This document shows, piece after piece, positions 42,122 to 53,298 of a stretch of 64,000 nt of DNA (the stretch's first letter is position 1; each line of letters starts with the position of its first letter). This DNA comes from Acidobacteriota bacterium (GTDB taxonomy: Bacteria; Acidobacteriota; Terriglobia; Terriglobales; Acidobacteriaceae), in assembly GCA_013285705.1 (NCBI GenBank), contig JABDHA010000002.1:30146-94145 (forward strand), written 5' to 3'. The notes under the pieces are model-generated. The model searched no databases. It saw only the letters and a list, made by a program, of their open reading frames with translations, and was not told the DNA's origin. Both the position numbers and the translations under genes were made by a program.

Positions 42122-43621
42122 ATGCCTTATGTCCTTTCGCTTGACCAGGGAACCACTAGTTCGCGCGCGATTCTTTTTGGCCAGAGCGGCGAAATCGTTG
42201 CGCGTTCGCAGAAGGAATTTCAACAGATTTACCCGAATCCCGGATGGGTCGAGCATGACCCGTATGACATTCTTACGTCCCAACTGAGCTCTGCACTCGA
42301 GGCATTGACAAGATCTGGCATCCGTCCACGAGACATCGACGCGCTGGGTATCACCAACCAGCGTGAGACGGTCATCGTGTGGGATCGCGAGACCAACAAG
42401 CCTGTCTATAACGCCATTGTCTGGCAGGATCGCCGCACCGCAAGCACCTGCCAGCAACTCGTCAAAGATGGCGCAGAAGATATGGTGCGCAGTAAGACCG
42501 GCCTGCTCATCGATCCCTATTTTTCCGCCAGCAAAATCGCCTGGATTCTCGACAATATCTCCGGCACGCGCGAAAGGGCTGAAGCAGGTAAGCTCGCCTT
42601 CGGCACCGTGGATAGCTGGCTCATCTGGAACCTGACCAGCGGCAAAAAGCATGTCACGGACTACACCAACGCCTCGCGCACCATGCTCTTCAATATCGTC
42701 GAGGGCAAATGGGACGACGAGCTGCTGCGCCTCTTCAAAATCCCAGTGCAGATGATGCCCGAGGTCGTCTGGTCGAGTGGAGAGGTCGGCGAGGTTACCA
42801 CCACCCTCGGACTTAGTCCGATCCGGATCGGAGGCATCGCAGGCGATCAGCAGGCCGCCCTTTTTGGGCAGTTATGTATCAATCCGGGTGATGCCAAAAA
42901 CACCTACGGCACCGGATGCTTTCTACTGCAAAATATTGGCGAGACCTTCATCGAGTCGAAGCACCGCCTCATTACAACGTTGATCTGCAGCCTTAACCGG
43001 CGGCTTGAATACGCCTTTGAGGGGAGCATCTTCATCGGCGGTGCCGTGGTGCAGTGGCTGCGCGACAACTTAAAACTGATCCGCGCATCTTCTGACGTCG
43101 AGGCGCTCGCGCAGTCGGTCGAAGATTCCGCCGGGGTGGTCCTCGTCCCAGCCTTTGTTGGCCTGGGCGCGCCGCATTGGGACGCGCATGCCAGCGGGCT
43201 GCTGATCGGCCTGCGGCGCAGCACGCAGCCGGCCCACATTGCGCGCGCGGCACTGGAAAGCATCGCCTTTCAGATCGCAGATGTCATCGACGCCATGAAC
43301 TCGGAGTCAGACAACAAATTCACCGAACTGCGAGTGGACGGGGGCGCCGCGGTAAACGACATGCTCATGCAGTTTCAGGCTGACCTTCTCGGAATCCCTG
43401 TCCTTCGCCCAGCCGTGACCGAAACAACCGCGCTTGGCGCAGCTTATCTCGCCGGCCTCGCAGTCGGCTTCTGGGAGAGCCCCAAGCACATCTGGTCGAA
43501 CCGCAAAAATGACACCTGTTTTGCACCGAAGGTCGACCGCAACCAGGTCACAACGCTTCGCCAGCGCTGGCAAAATGCCGTAGAGCGCTCCAAACACTGG
43601 ACACAGGATGAAATCATATGA
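42122..43621 (+). CDS. glpK: Glycerol kinase
   Basis: 499 residues, FGGY kinase family. It has SLDQGTTSSRAILF at the N-terminus, TNQRETVIVWDR, GTVDSWLIWNLTSGK, GIAGDQQAALFGQ, and the C-terminal ELRVDGGAAVNDMLMQFQADLL. It phosphorylates glycerol to glycerol 3-phosphate. The ATG at 42122 begins the family N-terminus; the upstream frame runs into the divergent ligD promoter. Its stop overlaps the glpD start (ATGA). Confidence 0.96.
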   Translation: MPYVLSLDQGTTSSRAILFGQSGEIVARSQKEFQQIYPNPGWVEHDPYDILTSQLSSALEALTRSGIRPRDIDALGITNQRETVIVWDRETNKPVYNAIVWQDRRTASTCQQLVKDGAEDMVRSKTGLLIDPYFSASKIAWILDNISGTRERAEAGKLAFGTVDSWLIWNLTSGKKHVTDYTNASRTMLFNIVEGKWDDELLRLFKIPVQMMPEVVWSSGEVGEVTTTLGLSPIRIGGIAGDQQAALFGQLCINPGDAKNTYGTGCFLLQNIGETFIESKHRLITTLICSLNRRLEYAFEGSIFIGGAVVQWLRDNLKLIRASSDVEALAQSVEDSAGVVLVPAFVGLGAPHWDAHASGLLIGLRRSTQPAHIARAALESIAFQIADVIDAMNSESDNKFTELRVDGGAAVNDMLMQFQADLLGIPVLRPAVTETTALGAAYLAGLAVGFWESPKHIWSNRKNDTCFAPKVDRNQVTTLRQRWQNAVERSKHWTQDEII

Positions 43622-45183
43622 ATCGTGAGCAGATGATCGCGCAAATTGCGCAGCGCAAAACACCGTGGGACATGCTTGTGGTCGGCGGCGGCGCCACCGG
43701 CATGGGTGTGGCAGTCGACGCGGCCACACGCGGCTTTGATGTACTGCTGCTCGAGGCGAAAGACTTCGGCAAAGGCACATCCAGTCGCAGCACGAAGCTC
43801 GTGCACGGCGGCGTGCGTTATCTGGAGCAAGGTAACGTCTCGCTCGTCATGGAAGCACTCAAGGAGCGCGGCATTCTGCGTCAGAATGCGCCGCATCTCG
43901 TCCGTGACCTCGCCTTCATCGTGCCCAACTACTCCTGGTGGGAAGCCCCTTTCTACGGCATAGGCCTCAAGCTCTACGACATGCTCGCGGGTAAGTACGG
44001 CTTCGGCAAATCCCGTGTTCTCTCTTCTGAGGAAACGCTGGAGCGGATACCGACGCTCCAAACCGAAGGACTGCGCGGCGGCGTCATGTATTACGATGGC
44101 CAATTCGACGATTCGCGCCTGCTTATCCATCTTGCCGCAACGGCTGTCGATCACGGCGCGGCGCTCGTCAATTACATGCCGGTCATCACTCTCTTAAAAG
44201 ATGAGGACGGCTACCTCAACGGCGTCGTCGCTCGCGACGAAGAGAGCGGCGTCGAGCATAAGATTCAGGCTCAGGTCGTCATCAACGCCACCGGCATGTT
44301 CACTGACAGCATCCGCAAGATGGCAGACCCAACAGTCACCGCCATGATTGAGCCAAGTCAAGGTATTCACCTGGTCTTTGAGCAATCGTTTTTAGAAGGC
44401 GACACAGCCATCATGGTCCCGCATACCAGCGACGGCCGCGTAATGTTTGCGATACCCTGGCATGGCAACACCCTCGTCGGCACAACGGACACGCCCATCG
44501 AGCAGCCATCCTATGAGCCGAAGCCGCTTGAGCAAGAGATTGAGTTCATTCTTGAGACGGCTTCTCTCTATCTCAGCCGTCCACCCAAACGAAGCGATGT
44601 ACTCAGTGTCTACGTAGGCATTCGTCCCTTGGTCAAAGCCGGAGGGCCATCCTCAAAAACTTCCGCTCTCTCACGCGACCACACCATCCACGTCGATAAC
44701 TCCGGCCTGCTAACGATTACCGGTGGCAAGTGGACCACCTATCGTCACATGGCTGAGGATTGCGTCGATCACGCGATCACGCTTGGCCGGTTACGCGAAG
44801 AATCCTGCGTCACGAAGACACTCAAGATCCACGGCTATCGAAAACATATTGAGGACCTCGGCAGCCTTTGGGTGTATGGCTCAGATGCCGATGCAATCCG
44901 TGACATTGCAGCGCGCGATACGAAGCTCAGTACGCCGCTGCATCCGTCGCTTCCCTACATCGGCGCAGAAGTTGTGTGGGCTGCGCGGCAGGAGATGGCT
45001 CGCACGATAGAAGATGTGCTGTCGCGCCGGACACGCGCACTGTTTCTCAATGCGCAAGCTGCCCATGAGATGGCATTGCCCGTCGCACGCATCATGGCGG
45101 AAGAACTGCATTACGGAGAAGACTGGATAAGCGGGCAGGTATCGGAATTTCAAACACTCGCCCGCCAATACAGCCTGCGATGA
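43618..45183 (+). CDS. glpD: Aerobic glycerol-3-phosphate dehydrogenase
   Basis: 521 residues, FAD-dependent and membrane-associated. It has the FAD motif VVGGGATGMGVAVDAATRG, GTSSRSTKLVHGGVRYLEQG (the GlpD/GlpA signature), WHGNTLVGTTDTP and IRPLVKAGG. It oxidises glycerol 3-phosphate to DHAP and passes electrons to quinone. It is translationally coupled to glpK and followed 52 bp later by glpF. Confidence 0.95.
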   Translation: MNREQMIAQIAQRKTPWDMLVVGGGATGMGVAVDAATRGFDVLLLEAKDFGKGTSSRSTKLVHGGVRYLEQGNVSLVMEALKERGILRQNAPHLVRDLAFIVPNYSWWEAPFYGIGLKLYDMLAGKYGFGKSRVLSSEETLERIPTLQTEGLRGGVMYYDGQFDDSRLLIHLAATAVDHGAALVNYMPVITLLKDEDGYLNGVVARDEESGVEHKIQAQVVINATGMFTDSIRKMADPTVTAMIEPSQGIHLVFEQSFLEGDTAIMVPHTSDGRVMFAIPWHGNTLVGTTDTPIEQPSYEPKPLEQEIEFILETASLYLSRPPKRSDVLSVYVGIRPLVKAGGPSSKTSALSRDHTIHVDNSGLLTITGGKWTTYRHMAEDCVDHAITLGRLREESCVTKTLKIHGYRKHIEDLGSLWVYGSDADAIRDIAARDTKLSTPLHPSLPYIGAEVVWAARQEMARTIEDVLSRRTRALFLNAQAAHEMALPVARIMAEELHYGEDWISGQVSEFQTLARQYSLR

Positions 45184-45235
45184 CTATGACACGAAGCAAC
45201 TCAACCTATAGCCTTTTCAAGGTGAACTAAAACGA

Positions 45236-45964
45236 ATGCGGTCGCCTTTCTTTGGTGAATTCATGGGCACACTGGTGCTCATTCTGCTCGGTAACGGTGT
45301 AGTTGCCGGCGCGGTTTTGAAACGCTCGAAATCAGAGAACAGCGGATGGATGGTCATTGCAACCGGCTGGGGCTTCGCGGTGCTGTGCGGCATTTTTGTT
45401 GCGATTCTTTGCGGCAGCCCCGACGCGCACCTGAACCCCGCCATCACTCTTGCCGCTGCAGTGCAGACCGGGAATTTCGGCAAGATCTCGTCCTACATCC
45501 CTGCGCAGATGCTAGGCGCCTTCGTTGGGGCCGCGCTGGTCTGGCTTCACTATTTTCCGCATTGGGAGATCACGGAAGATCCGGCGGCGAAGCAAGCTGC
45601 TTTTTGCACAGCGCCTGCGATTCCAAATCCAATCGCAAACTTTTTTTCAGAAGTGGTGGGAACAGCAGTTCTCGTTTTGGTCGCTGGGGCATTGGGCTCG
45701 AAGCTTGTCTTTTCGTCGGGCGCTGCCGCGGGCTTCGCGCCCTATCTCGTAAGCTGTCTGGTCTGGTCTATCGGCTTGTCGCTTGGTGGAACTACGGGCT
45801 ACGCGATTAATCCTGCGCGCGACTTCGGTCCACGCGTTGCACACGCTGTCCTGCCGATTGCCGGCAAAGGCACAAGCAATTGGGACTACGCGCTCATCCC
45901 AATTCTCGGGCCGTGCGCGGGAGCAATCCTTGCAGGCCTGCTGCTCCGCGCATTAGGAGCCTAG
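45236..45964 (+). CDS. glpF: Glycerol uptake facilitator (aquaglyceroporin)
   Basis: 242 residues, six membrane spans plus the two half-helices carrying NPA motifs (DAHLNPAITLA and GYAINPARDFGPR). The aspartate after the second NPA (NPARD) is the glyceroporin marker. It lets glycerol cross the inner membrane to GlpK. It is the third gene of the glycerol operon. It overlaps the convergent channel-like gene by 4 bp. Confidence 0.94.
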   Translation: MRSPFFGEFMGTLVLILLGNGVVAGAVLKRSKSENSGWMVIATGWGFAVLCGIFVAILCGSPDAHLNPAITLAAAVQTGNFGKISSYIPAQMLGAFVGAALVWLHYFPHWEITEDPAAKQAAFCTAPAIPNPIANFFSEVVGTAVLVLVAGALGSKLVFSSGAAAGFAPYLVSCLVWSIGLSLGGTTGYAINPARDFGPRVAHAVLPIAGKGTSNWDYALIPILGPCAGAILAGLLLRALGA

Positions 45965-46662
45965 AAGTGATGCAGTTTTTCTTCCACCGGGACCTCCACC
46001 GGCCGGTTCGTCTCGCGCTCCAAAGACCTGCTCACCAAATCGCGAGAGCCAAGCCCGACCGCCAGCGCCAGCGCCAGAACAATTCCGCCGAAGAGAATGC
46101 CAAACGCCAGATCGACAATATCGCCACCAATCGCCAGGTGATCGAGGACCATGGCTGCAGTAAGCACAAATACCAGCCAGCGCACTCCAGTGGCCAGCAA
46201 TCTGGCATAGTGCAGATTCAGGTTTACAGCGGTGATCAATACGCTACGCGAAAGAAAACGGCCAATGATGGTGCCAAAAAATAACAGGACCGCTGCCCCT
46301 ATTACGCGCGGCACATACGCGAAAACATAGGCCGAGATGCCCGATTCCGCCGAAGCCGCTTCAAAGGCTGAAACGCCAACAAGAACGCCAATGATGACGA
46401 AGGACCAGAAGACAACTCGCGTGACGAGAATCGTCGGCGTCTGACGCGGAGCCCATTCACTCAGCGTGCTCGTTGAGCTGGTGCGCTCATCGAATTTGAC
46501 AGCTCGCAACACACTCCTTACCAGCATCGCTATGAGCCATGCAATGATCAGGAAGATGAGCAATACGAGCACAAACGCAAGAATTCCAGGCAGGAGTGTT
46601 GCAATCTTCGTGAACACACGCCCCATGGAATCGCGCAATGATTCTTCAATTTGCTGCCACAT
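45961..46662 (-). CDS. Membrane protein with conserved TM-helix repeats (MscS/CmpX-like N-terminal unit)
   Basis: 233 residues with about five membrane spans. Segments such as LPGILAFVLVLLIFLIIAWLIA followed by a short cytosolic loop, and AYVPRVIGAAVLLFFGTIIG, match the conserved-TM-helix repeats found before the pore of some MscS-like channels. The beta domain and pore of a full MscS channel are missing. It is the last gene in the GlgE operon, so a role linked to osmotic adaptation is plausible but inferred. Confidence 0.7.
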   Translation of the reverse strand: MWQQIEESLRDSMGRVFTKIATLLPGILAFVLVLLIFLIIAWLIAMLVRSVLRAVKFDERTSSTSTLSEWAPRQTPTILVTRVVFWSFVIIGVLVGVSAFEAASAESGISAYVFAYVPRVIGAAVLLFFGTIIGRFLSRSVLITAVNLNLHYARLLATGVRWLVFVLTAAMVLDHLAIGGDIVDLAFGILFGGIVLALALAVGLGSRDLVSRSLERETNRPVEVPVEEKLHHF

Positions 46663-46689
46663 TACTCTTCTCCTTCTTATCTCAAGGCT

Positions 46690-47952
46690 CTACGGATTGA
46701 AACGGTCTGGCCATCTCCACCGCGATACAAGATAGGGCTTGCCCTCCTCGTACGACCGCGCCAGTTGCTCAAAACGCTGCTCTGCCGCGAAAGGCGATAA
46801 ACCAGCGACTTCCTGAGCGTAGGAAGCAACCCATCCCAGGTACAGAGGTGTAAGGGCGCCCATAAGATGACCGCGGTTCATCGTGCGCAGTCGATGCGCC
46901 AGGGCAAAATCGTAGACAATGCGGACCCATAGATCATCCGGCATGCGAAACGCTTCCGGCGAAGAGCGTGCGAGCTTCTTCAACTCCAGCAACGTCACCG
47001 GCGGCAGAACCAATCCCCACACTTCCTGCAGATTATGGGAGCCCAGCAGGAACGAATCAATCAGAGGCTTCGCATCCACCGGCTCTCCATCGTTGATCTG
47101 CTGCGCGGCATTGCCTGAGACGGCAGGGGGATGGGAGCCACGCACTCGCTGCCAGAAAGGCGCATATGTCTCCATCTCAATGTATGCCGATCCAACCAGG
47201 CTGCTGAGCACCGTACTCAAATCCAACCCCTCAGTTTGCGTCGCGTGCTGTACATCTACGTTGACCTGGCACACCTGAAAGCTATTGAGTGCAGCCTGCG
47301 TGGTTGGCCATAGCAGTGAACTTTCACTTCGTTCGCGCGTGTTGTCCGTTTCGCTCAACTTCCCGCACATGCGAGCAGAACAGCTCAAATCCTGCGCCAG
47401 TGGATAGCGCACGCGCTGACCATACAATGCACGGGCGATAGGAGCCAGAATGCTGTGGTTCAGCAAGCCCTCAAATTTTCGTGATGGATACACCGGCACA
47501 ACAAGATCACATGCTTTTTCGAGAACCGGAGAAGTAAATAATCGCAGTTTCTCGGGCGTCAACATCGCCAGGTCGCTGTGGAGAAGAACACATACCTTTG
47601 CGTCCAGTTCCACAGCAAGAGAACAAATAGCTTTCTGCGCGGCTGAGGCAATCGTCCACGGCAAGACAGCAGGATCACCGGCTGGGAGCGAATACTGCAG
47701 AAAACGCGGCGCATTCACTCCAGCAGCGCCGGCGAACCTTTCCGCTTCCCCGCTCTCTAATTCACTGCTTCCCGGATAGGCAACAACAACATGGGATGAT
47801 TGAGCGGTCGCAGACAAATCCGCATTCATGTTCTGCAAATATTGCTGCATTTCATCCTTATTCACAGCTCCGGCGATGCCGATTAACAGATCCACCGGAC
47901 CTGCTTGCTCCACATCGTTTTTTGTTTCTTCCGCCAGGTCGCTCTTCGGCAT
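46690..47952 (-). CDS. Putative GT-A glycosyltransferase (GT78/mannosylglycerate synthase-like)
   Basis: 420 residues. A GT-A-like core has VCVLLHSDLAMLTPE in the DXD position, VVPVYPSRKFEGLLNHSILAPIARALYG, and a conserved PLAQDLSCSARM segment. The C-terminal third is helical. The arrangement resembles GT78 glycosylglycerate synthases, from memory of that family. It is cotranscribed with the trehalose synthase/maltokinase and GlgE, 18 bp after the former. It could make an osmolyte or modify the glucan. The donor and acceptor are unknown. Confidence 0.65.
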   Translation of the reverse strand: MPKSDLAEETKNDVEQAGPVDLLIGIAGAVNKDEMQQYLQNMNADLSATAQSSHVVVAYPGSSELESGEAERFAGAAGVNAPRFLQYSLPAGDPAVLPWTIASAAQKAICSLAVELDAKVCVLLHSDLAMLTPEKLRLFTSPVLEKACDLVVPVYPSRKFEGLLNHSILAPIARALYGQRVRYPLAQDLSCSARMCGKLSETDNTRERSESSLLWPTTQAALNSFQVCQVNVDVQHATQTEGLDLSTVLSSLVGSAYIEMETYAPFWQRVRGSHPPAVSGNAAQQINDGEPVDAKPLIDSFLLGSHNLQEVWGLVLPPVTLLELKKLARSSPEAFRMPDDLWVRIVYDFALAHRLRTMNRGHLMGALTPLYLGWVASYAQEVAGLSPFAAEQRFEQLARSYEEGKPYLVSRWRWPDRFNP

Positions 47953-47970
47953 CTGGTCTTCCTCTATTTC

Positions 47971-50900
47971 TTACGACAAAAGTGACAAAATTCCGGACAA
48001 GGGAATGCGAACCCAATCGGGCCGGTTATTCAGCTCATATCCAAGTTCATAGAGAGCCTTATCCAGTACATATACATCCAGAACCACTCGGAAATCATCC
48101 GCAGTTGCAGGAACAATCGGCGATTCTCCGGCAGTCTCGCGGTATGCCTGCAAAAATACGCCCGATACGGCAGTGACCCACAACTTTGCCCACGGTTCCA
48201 TCTGCTGGTAATCTTCGGGACGGCGCGCCGTATGTTTGGCCAATCCGGAAAATGCGGCGTAGTGAAAGGATCGAAGCATCCCGGCAACGTCCTTAATCGG
48301 CAATTGCTTCTGGCGCCGCTCCGCTAAAGGCCTCGCCGGCTCACCTTCAAAGTCAAGGATCACAAAATCGGCTTTGGCCCTCAACACCTGTCCCAGATGA
48401 TAGTCCCCATGAACTCGAGTTCGCACCAGCTTCGATTTCACGGTTGCAAGCTGCTTAAATCGCCCGATGATCTCCCGCCGCCGACTCATGACCAGGCTGC
48501 CCATTTCAACCGCGTCATCGGACAGACGCGAAAGATTCGTCTTCAACAATTCCATGCTGCGCGTGGCATGCTCGGCAAGATTTCGGCTCAACGCTTCTAA
48601 GTCCGCAGCGTATACGGCTTCCGGACGAAAATCTTCCACATCCTCGGAGGACGCAAGCGCCAGATGCATCTCGGCAGTTCTACGACCCAGCGTGCTTGCC
48701 GCTTCCAGATAGATGCCTGCATGCTCACGCACTGCCGCATATTCATCGTCTGCCAGCGCAGATCCGGATAAGCTACCCGTAGCCGAGCTTTCGAAGTAGC
48801 GTTCCAGGTCTTCCAGCGTCCATTCCCACCCGTCCCCCTCATTAGCAACCAGTCCTTGCAGCATCGCCAAAGTTGCAGCCGGTTCACCTTTGCGCGCGTA
48901 TTCGATAGATCCACCAAATGGCGCGATCTGCCGGAATTGCGTTCGCTCGGTAAGGAATCGTCCGATTTCCGTATCAGGATTTGGACCAAACTCCTGCCTT
49001 CGAAAACACTTCATAATCAGCCGGTCCTCAAACAGGATCGACGTATTACTCTGTTCCGCAGAGCTGCGGCGTGCCGATAATTTCGTATCGTCGCCCATCA
49101 GCTGCGCAAACATGCTGCTCGGAATTCCTCGAATGACGCCCTGCTCGCTTTGCAGGGTACCTTGCTGTGAGATTAGCGATAGAAGCGCCTGGCATGTGCT
49201 TTCGCGAAGCAATGCGTCACACAGCACGCCGTCGCCGCCTGCGCTGCGAATCGGAACAATCACGGCATTCGCATTTGTTTCCCGCACGCTCTGCGCTGCG
49301 TCATCGGAAAGAATCGTCACTGGCAGGAAATAGGTATCAATTTCACCAGAACTATACTCGACCGCGACAAGAACCAGCGCGGACTGTCCTTCATCAAATG
49401 GACACCAATCTGTAACTGCGACGGAATGTATTTCCTTCGACTTGCCTCCAAACCAGCGCTGTCGCTGCAAAAATTCAGGCAAGACACTCGTCTGCAACCT
49501 CTCGCCATTCGTCCCGGAAAATAACGTCTCCCAATCATCACTGCGGCCGATTTCGATCGCGGCTGGTTCGCTCACAGTGGCAGTAGCGGGCTCATCCCAT
49601 GTCACGGACGCGGCCTGTATCTCCAACCAGAGAAATCCATAGGGCCCGATGGTCAGTGAATACGGCTGTTTCGTGATGGTTGGAAACTCTACATACCCCA
49701 ACATTTCGACCGGGGTCATTCCCTCGAATTCCGACAAATCCAATTGAACGGGTTGCGCAAATCGTGAGAGATTCGCGACGCACAGTACCTGTTCGTTTTC
49801 ATATTGACGGACGTAGGCCAAAATTTTTCTATTCGCCGACGGCAAGAACTTCTGCGTTCCTCGCCCGAAGACGCGAAACAGCTTGCGCAGCGCGATCATG
49901 TTGCGCATCCAGTTCAAGAGCGAAGAAGCATCGCTCTGCTGCGCCTCTACGTTGAGCGCCTGATAGCCCCAGACCGGGTCCATGATCACCGGGCTAAAAA
50001 GCTGGGCTGGGTTCGCGCGAGAAAATCCGGCGTTGCGATCGGCTGTCCACTGCATCGGTGTGCGCACACCATTGCGATCGCCGAGGTAAATGTTGTCGCC
50101 CATTCCAATCTCATCGCCGTAATAAAGAATGGGCGTTCCTGGAAAGGAAAACAGGAGACTGTTCAGCAGTTCGATGCGTCGCCGGTTATTGTCGACAAGC
50201 GGCGCCAGCCTGCGCCGAATGCCGATGTTGATGCGCATGCGCGGATCGGCACTGTAGGCCAAATACATGTAGTCGCGCTCGTCATCGGTCACCATCTCAA
50301 GCGTCAACTCATCATGGTTGCGCAGGAACAATCCCCACTGGCAGTTCTCAGGGATTTCCGGAGTCTGCGCCATGATCTCCGTAATCGGCAGGCGATCTTC
50401 CTGCCGCAGGGCCATGTAAATACGCGGCATTAATGGGAAATGGAATGCCATGTGGCACTCATCGCCATCGCCGAAATAGGGACGCACATCCGTCGGCCAT
50501 TGGTTCGCTTCCGCCAGAATCACCCTGTTCCGGTACCCTTCGTCCATTGCGGCGCGAATCTTCTTGATGACCGCATGCGTCTCCGGAAGGTTCTCGCAAT
50601 TGGTGCCCTCCCGTTCCACGATGTAAGGAATGGCATCCAGGCGAAGCGCATCCACGCCCATATCCAGCCAGAAACGCAGGATTTTTATGACCTCCTCTAT
50701 CACCTGCGGATTGTCATAGTTCAGATCCGGCTGATGAGAGAAGAAACGGTGCCAGAAGTACGCGTGTGCTACCGGGTCCCACGTCCAGTTAGATTTTTCC
50801 GTATCGGTAAAAATAATGCGAGCATCTTCGTACTTGTGATCTGTGTCACTCCATACATAAAAATCGCGCTCAGGAGACCCCGGCGGAGCGTGTCGCGCCC

Positions 50901-51288
50901 GCTGAAACCATGGGTGCTGATCGGACGAGTGATTGATAACCAGCTCGATCATCACCTGCAGCCCGCGCTCGTGCGCAGCACTTAAGAATGCCTTGAAGTC
51001 ATCGAGCGTTCCATAGCTCGGATGGACGGTCATGTAGTCGGCGATGTCGTATCCATCATCCCGCAATGGCGAGGGGAAGAATGGCAGCACCCAAAGACAG
51101 GTAACGCCCAGATCCTGCAGATAATCGAGCTTCTGCATCAAGCCTGGAAAATCACCGATGCCGTCATTGTTGCTGTCCGCGAACGCGCGCACATGCAGCT
51201 CATAAATGATTGCGTCTTTGTACCAAAGAGGGTCGCTCGCACTGCCTGTGCGCTTCAATGTGCCCTGCGGAGTCATATGCGTGCTCAC
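47971..51288 (-). CDS. treS: Trehalose synthase-maltokinase fusion (TreS-Mak)
   Basis: 1,105 residues. Residues 20-560 are a GH13 trehalose synthase with catalytic Asp218 (ALRLDAIPY), Glu260 (VILAEANQW) and Asp326 (LRNHDELT). From about residue 600 to the end is a maltokinase with phosphotransferase-like [15 protein letters not shown] and [18 protein letters not shown]. Together they convert trehalose to maltose and then to maltose 1-phosphate, the substrate of GlgE. The fusion is common outside actinobacteria. It follows glgE by 15 bp. Confidence 0.95.
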   Translation of the reverse strand: MSTHMTPQGTLKRTGSASDPLWYKDAIIYELHVRAFADSNNDGIGDFPGLMQKLDYLQDLGVTCLWVLPFFPSPLRDDGYDIADYMTVHPSYGTLDDFKAFLSAAHERGLQVMIELVINHSSDQHPWFQRARHAPPGSPERDFYVWSDTDHKYEDARIIFTDTEKSNWTWDPVAHAYFWHRFFSHQPDLNYDNPQVIEEVIKILRFWLDMGVDALRLDAIPYIVEREGTNCENLPETHAVIKKIRAAMDEGYRNRVILAEANQWPTDVRPYFGDGDECHMAFHFPLMPRIYMALRQEDRLPITEIMAQTPEIPENCQWGLFLRNHDELTLEMVTDDERDYMYLAYSADPRMRINIGIRRRLAPLVDNNRRRIELLNSLLFSFPGTPILYYGDEIGMGDNIYLGDRNGVRTPMQWTADRNAGFSRANPAQLFSPVIMDPVWGYQALNVEAQQSDASSLLNWMRNMIALRKLFRVFGRGTQKFLPSANRKILAYVRQYENEQVLCVANLSRFAQPVQLDLSEFEGMTPVEMLGYVEFPTITKQPYSLTIGPYGFLWLEIQAASVTWDEPATATVSEPAAIEIGRSDDWETLFSGTNGERLQTSVLPEFLQRQRWFGGKSKEIHSVAVTDWCPFDEGQSALVLVAVEYSSGEIDTYFLPVTILSDDAAQSVRETNANAVIVPIRSAGGDGVLCDALLRESTCQALLSLISQQGTLQSEQGVIRGIPSSMFAQLMGDDTKLSARRSSAEQSNTSILFEDRLIMKCFRRQEFGPNPDTEIGRFLTERTQFRQIAPFGGSIEYARKGEPAATLAMLQGLVANEGDGWEWTLEDLERYFESSATGSLSGSALADDEYAAVREHAGIYLEAASTLGRRTAEMHLALASSEDVEDFRPEAVYAADLEALSRNLAEHATRSMELLKTNLSRLSDDAVEMGSLVMSRRREIIGRFKQLATVKSKLVRTRVHGDYHLGQVLRAKADFVILDFEGEPARPLAERRQKQLPIKDVAGMLRSFHYAAFSGLAKHTARRPEDYQQMEPWAKLWVTAVSGVFLQAYRETAGESPIVPATADDFRVVLDVYVLDKALYELGYELNNRPDWVRIPLSGILSLLS

Positions 51289-51303
51289 AAATCCCGCCCA
51301 ATC

Positions 51304-53298
51304 TTATAAATAGTAATCAAAGTCTTTTTCAGATCTCACTCGCCGCAGCACACGAAATACATGGGCCGGGATCTTCAGCGGGGAAAGCTCTACATAGTTT
51401 TTAGATCCCTGCCATAGGTAACGCGTGTCTACCAGTTGATCGTGCAATTGATATGGCTCGCGAGGATTCAACCCGAGTTTGTCCAAATCTAAATCTACCC
51501 ATCCTGACTGGACATGGTAGGGATCAAGATTGACGACGACAAGTATCGTGTTAGAGCCGTCCACACTCTTTTTGCTGTAGCAGATCAAGTAAGGATTGTC
51601 GGTCGCATGAAATACCAGCGCATGGTTCGCCTGCAGCGCGGCATTTTCGTGCCTTGCACGATTCACAATCCCGATGAATGGTGCGAGGCTATTTTTATCT
51701 TCAAGATCCCAATGCTTCAGTTCATACTTCTCTGAATTAAGATATTCTTCACCACCTGCTTTCGCAGGAGTGTGTTCCTGCAGCTCGAATGCGGGGCCGT
51801 AAATGCCGTAGCTTGTTGCCAGCGTTGCTGCCAATACCAGCCGTGACATAAATGCAGCCTTGCCGCCGATCTGGAGCGGCTCGGGCAAAATATCCGGGGT
51901 GTTCGGCCAGAAATTCGGACGAAAATATTCGCTGATCTCTGTTCCCGTTAACTGCTCCAGATAATCAGTTAAGTCCTGCTTCGTATTTCTCCAGGTGAAG
52001 TAGGTATACGATTGCGAGAATCCCAGCTTCGCCAGCCGTTCCATCACGCGTGGACGGGTAAAAGCTTCGGCGAGAAACAACACATCTCGGTGATCGCGCT
52101 TGATCTCACCAATGACCCACTCCCAGAACGGAAATGCCTTCGTATGCGGATTGTCCACACGAAAGATGCGGACGCCCTGCTCAATCCAGAATCCAAAAAC
52201 GCCTTTCAGACCATCCCAGAGCCCTATCCAATCCTCGCTCTCGAAATCCAACGGATAAATATCCTGATATTTTTTCGGAGGGTTTTCTGCATACTGAATT
52301 GAGCCATCGGCGCGATGCCGGAACCACTTCGGATGCTCTTTCACCCATGGATGATCCGGCGAACATTGAAAGGCGATATCCATCGCGATTTCAAGGCCAA
52401 ACTTCTTCGCAGCCGCCATCAGGTGAAGAAAATCATCCAGCGTTCCAAGCTCGGGATGAATGGCCGTGTGACCACCCAGCTCTGACCCAATCGCCCAGGG
52501 ACTTCCTACATCGTCCGGCGCTGCAGTAACGCTATTGTTCTTGCCTTTCCGGAAACTTTCTCCGATCGGATGGATCGGCGGCAGATACAAAACATCGAAC
52601 CCGAGCCGGGATACGTATTCCAGCCGGTCTTCTACATCTCGGAATGTGCCATGCTTACCCACAGTCGGCGAGCAGGAGCGTGGAAACAGCTCATACCAGC
52701 TGGAGAACCGCGCCTTTTCACGGTCGACGACAACCGCGAGCTCTCTTCCGTATTTCGTTTCGAGCCCGGTATCCGCATACTCTTCCATAACCTCGGCAAG
52801 TATCGGCTCAAGCGCCACAACTTTCGCATCTTCGGAGTCGCAATCCGTCCGCAAAATGTGTGCCCATTCATTCAACTGGATGGCATCTTTGCCTTCGGCA
52901 TGGCGTGCGGCCTGTTCCACCAGCAGACCGCCTGTCTGCAATTCCAGGCAGACATCCTGCCCCGCCTCAAGGCGCTTCATCAGATCACCACGCCACGTAC
53001 CAAAGTGATCGACTCTGCCTACAATGGTGTAAAAGTAACGTCCAGTCTTATTTACCGGAAACGAAGCGCGCCAGCGGTCATTCCCTAGAGGCTCCATTTT
53101 GACGCGTTGCTGATGGGATTCATCTTCGTGCCGAAACAGCAGGTGGCAAGTGACGCGATCATGACCATCGCCAAAGACATCCGCTTCCACCTGAACGATG
53201 TCTCCAACAATCCGTTTAATGGGAAAACGGCCTGCGTTGACCTCCGGATCAACGCCCTCGATTACCACTCTTTTTCTTCCGTCTGCTGGCTTTGTCAT
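51304..53298 (-). CDS. glgE: Alpha-1,4-glucan:maltose-1-phosphate maltosyltransferase
   Basis: 664 residues from the ATG at 53298. It has an N-terminal beta-sandwich/insert region, then a GH13_3 barrel with catalytic Asp382 (IFRVDNPHTKAFPFWEW) and Glu411 (VLFLAEAFTRP). YLPPIHPIGESFRKGKNN is the GlgE-specific loop. It extends alpha-1,4-glucan with maltose units from maltose 1-phosphate. It is the first gene of the operon. The longer frame upstream (53349) adds a Cys-rich stretch with no family match. Confidence 0.95.
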   Translation of the reverse strand: MTKPADGRKRVVIEGVDPEVNAGRFPIKRIVGDIVQVEADVFGDGHDRVTCHLLFRHEDESHQQRVKMEPLGNDRWRASFPVNKTGRYFYTIVGRVDHFGTWRGDLMKRLEAGQDVCLELQTGGLLVEQAARHAEGKDAIQLNEWAHILRTDCDSEDAKVVALEPILAEVMEEYADTGLETKYGRELAVVVDREKARFSSWYELFPRSCSPTVGKHGTFRDVEDRLEYVSRLGFDVLYLPPIHPIGESFRKGKNNSVTAAPDDVGSPWAIGSELGGHTAIHPELGTLDDFLHLMAAAKKFGLEIAMDIAFQCSPDHPWVKEHPKWFRHRADGSIQYAENPPKKYQDIYPLDFESEDWIGLWDGLKGVFGFWIEQGVRIFRVDNPHTKAFPFWEWVIGEIKRDHRDVLFLAEAFTRPRVMERLAKLGFSQSYTYFTWRNTKQDLTDYLEQLTGTEISEYFRPNFWPNTPDILPEPLQIGGKAAFMSRLVLAATLATSYGIYGPAFELQEHTPAKAGGEEYLNSEKYELKHWDLEDKNSLAPFIGIVNRARHENAALQANHALVFHATDNPYLICYSKKSVDGSNTILVVVNLDPYHVQSGWVDLDLDKLGLNPREPYQLHDQLVDTRYLWQGSKNYVELSPLKIPAHVFRVLRRVRSEKDFDYYL

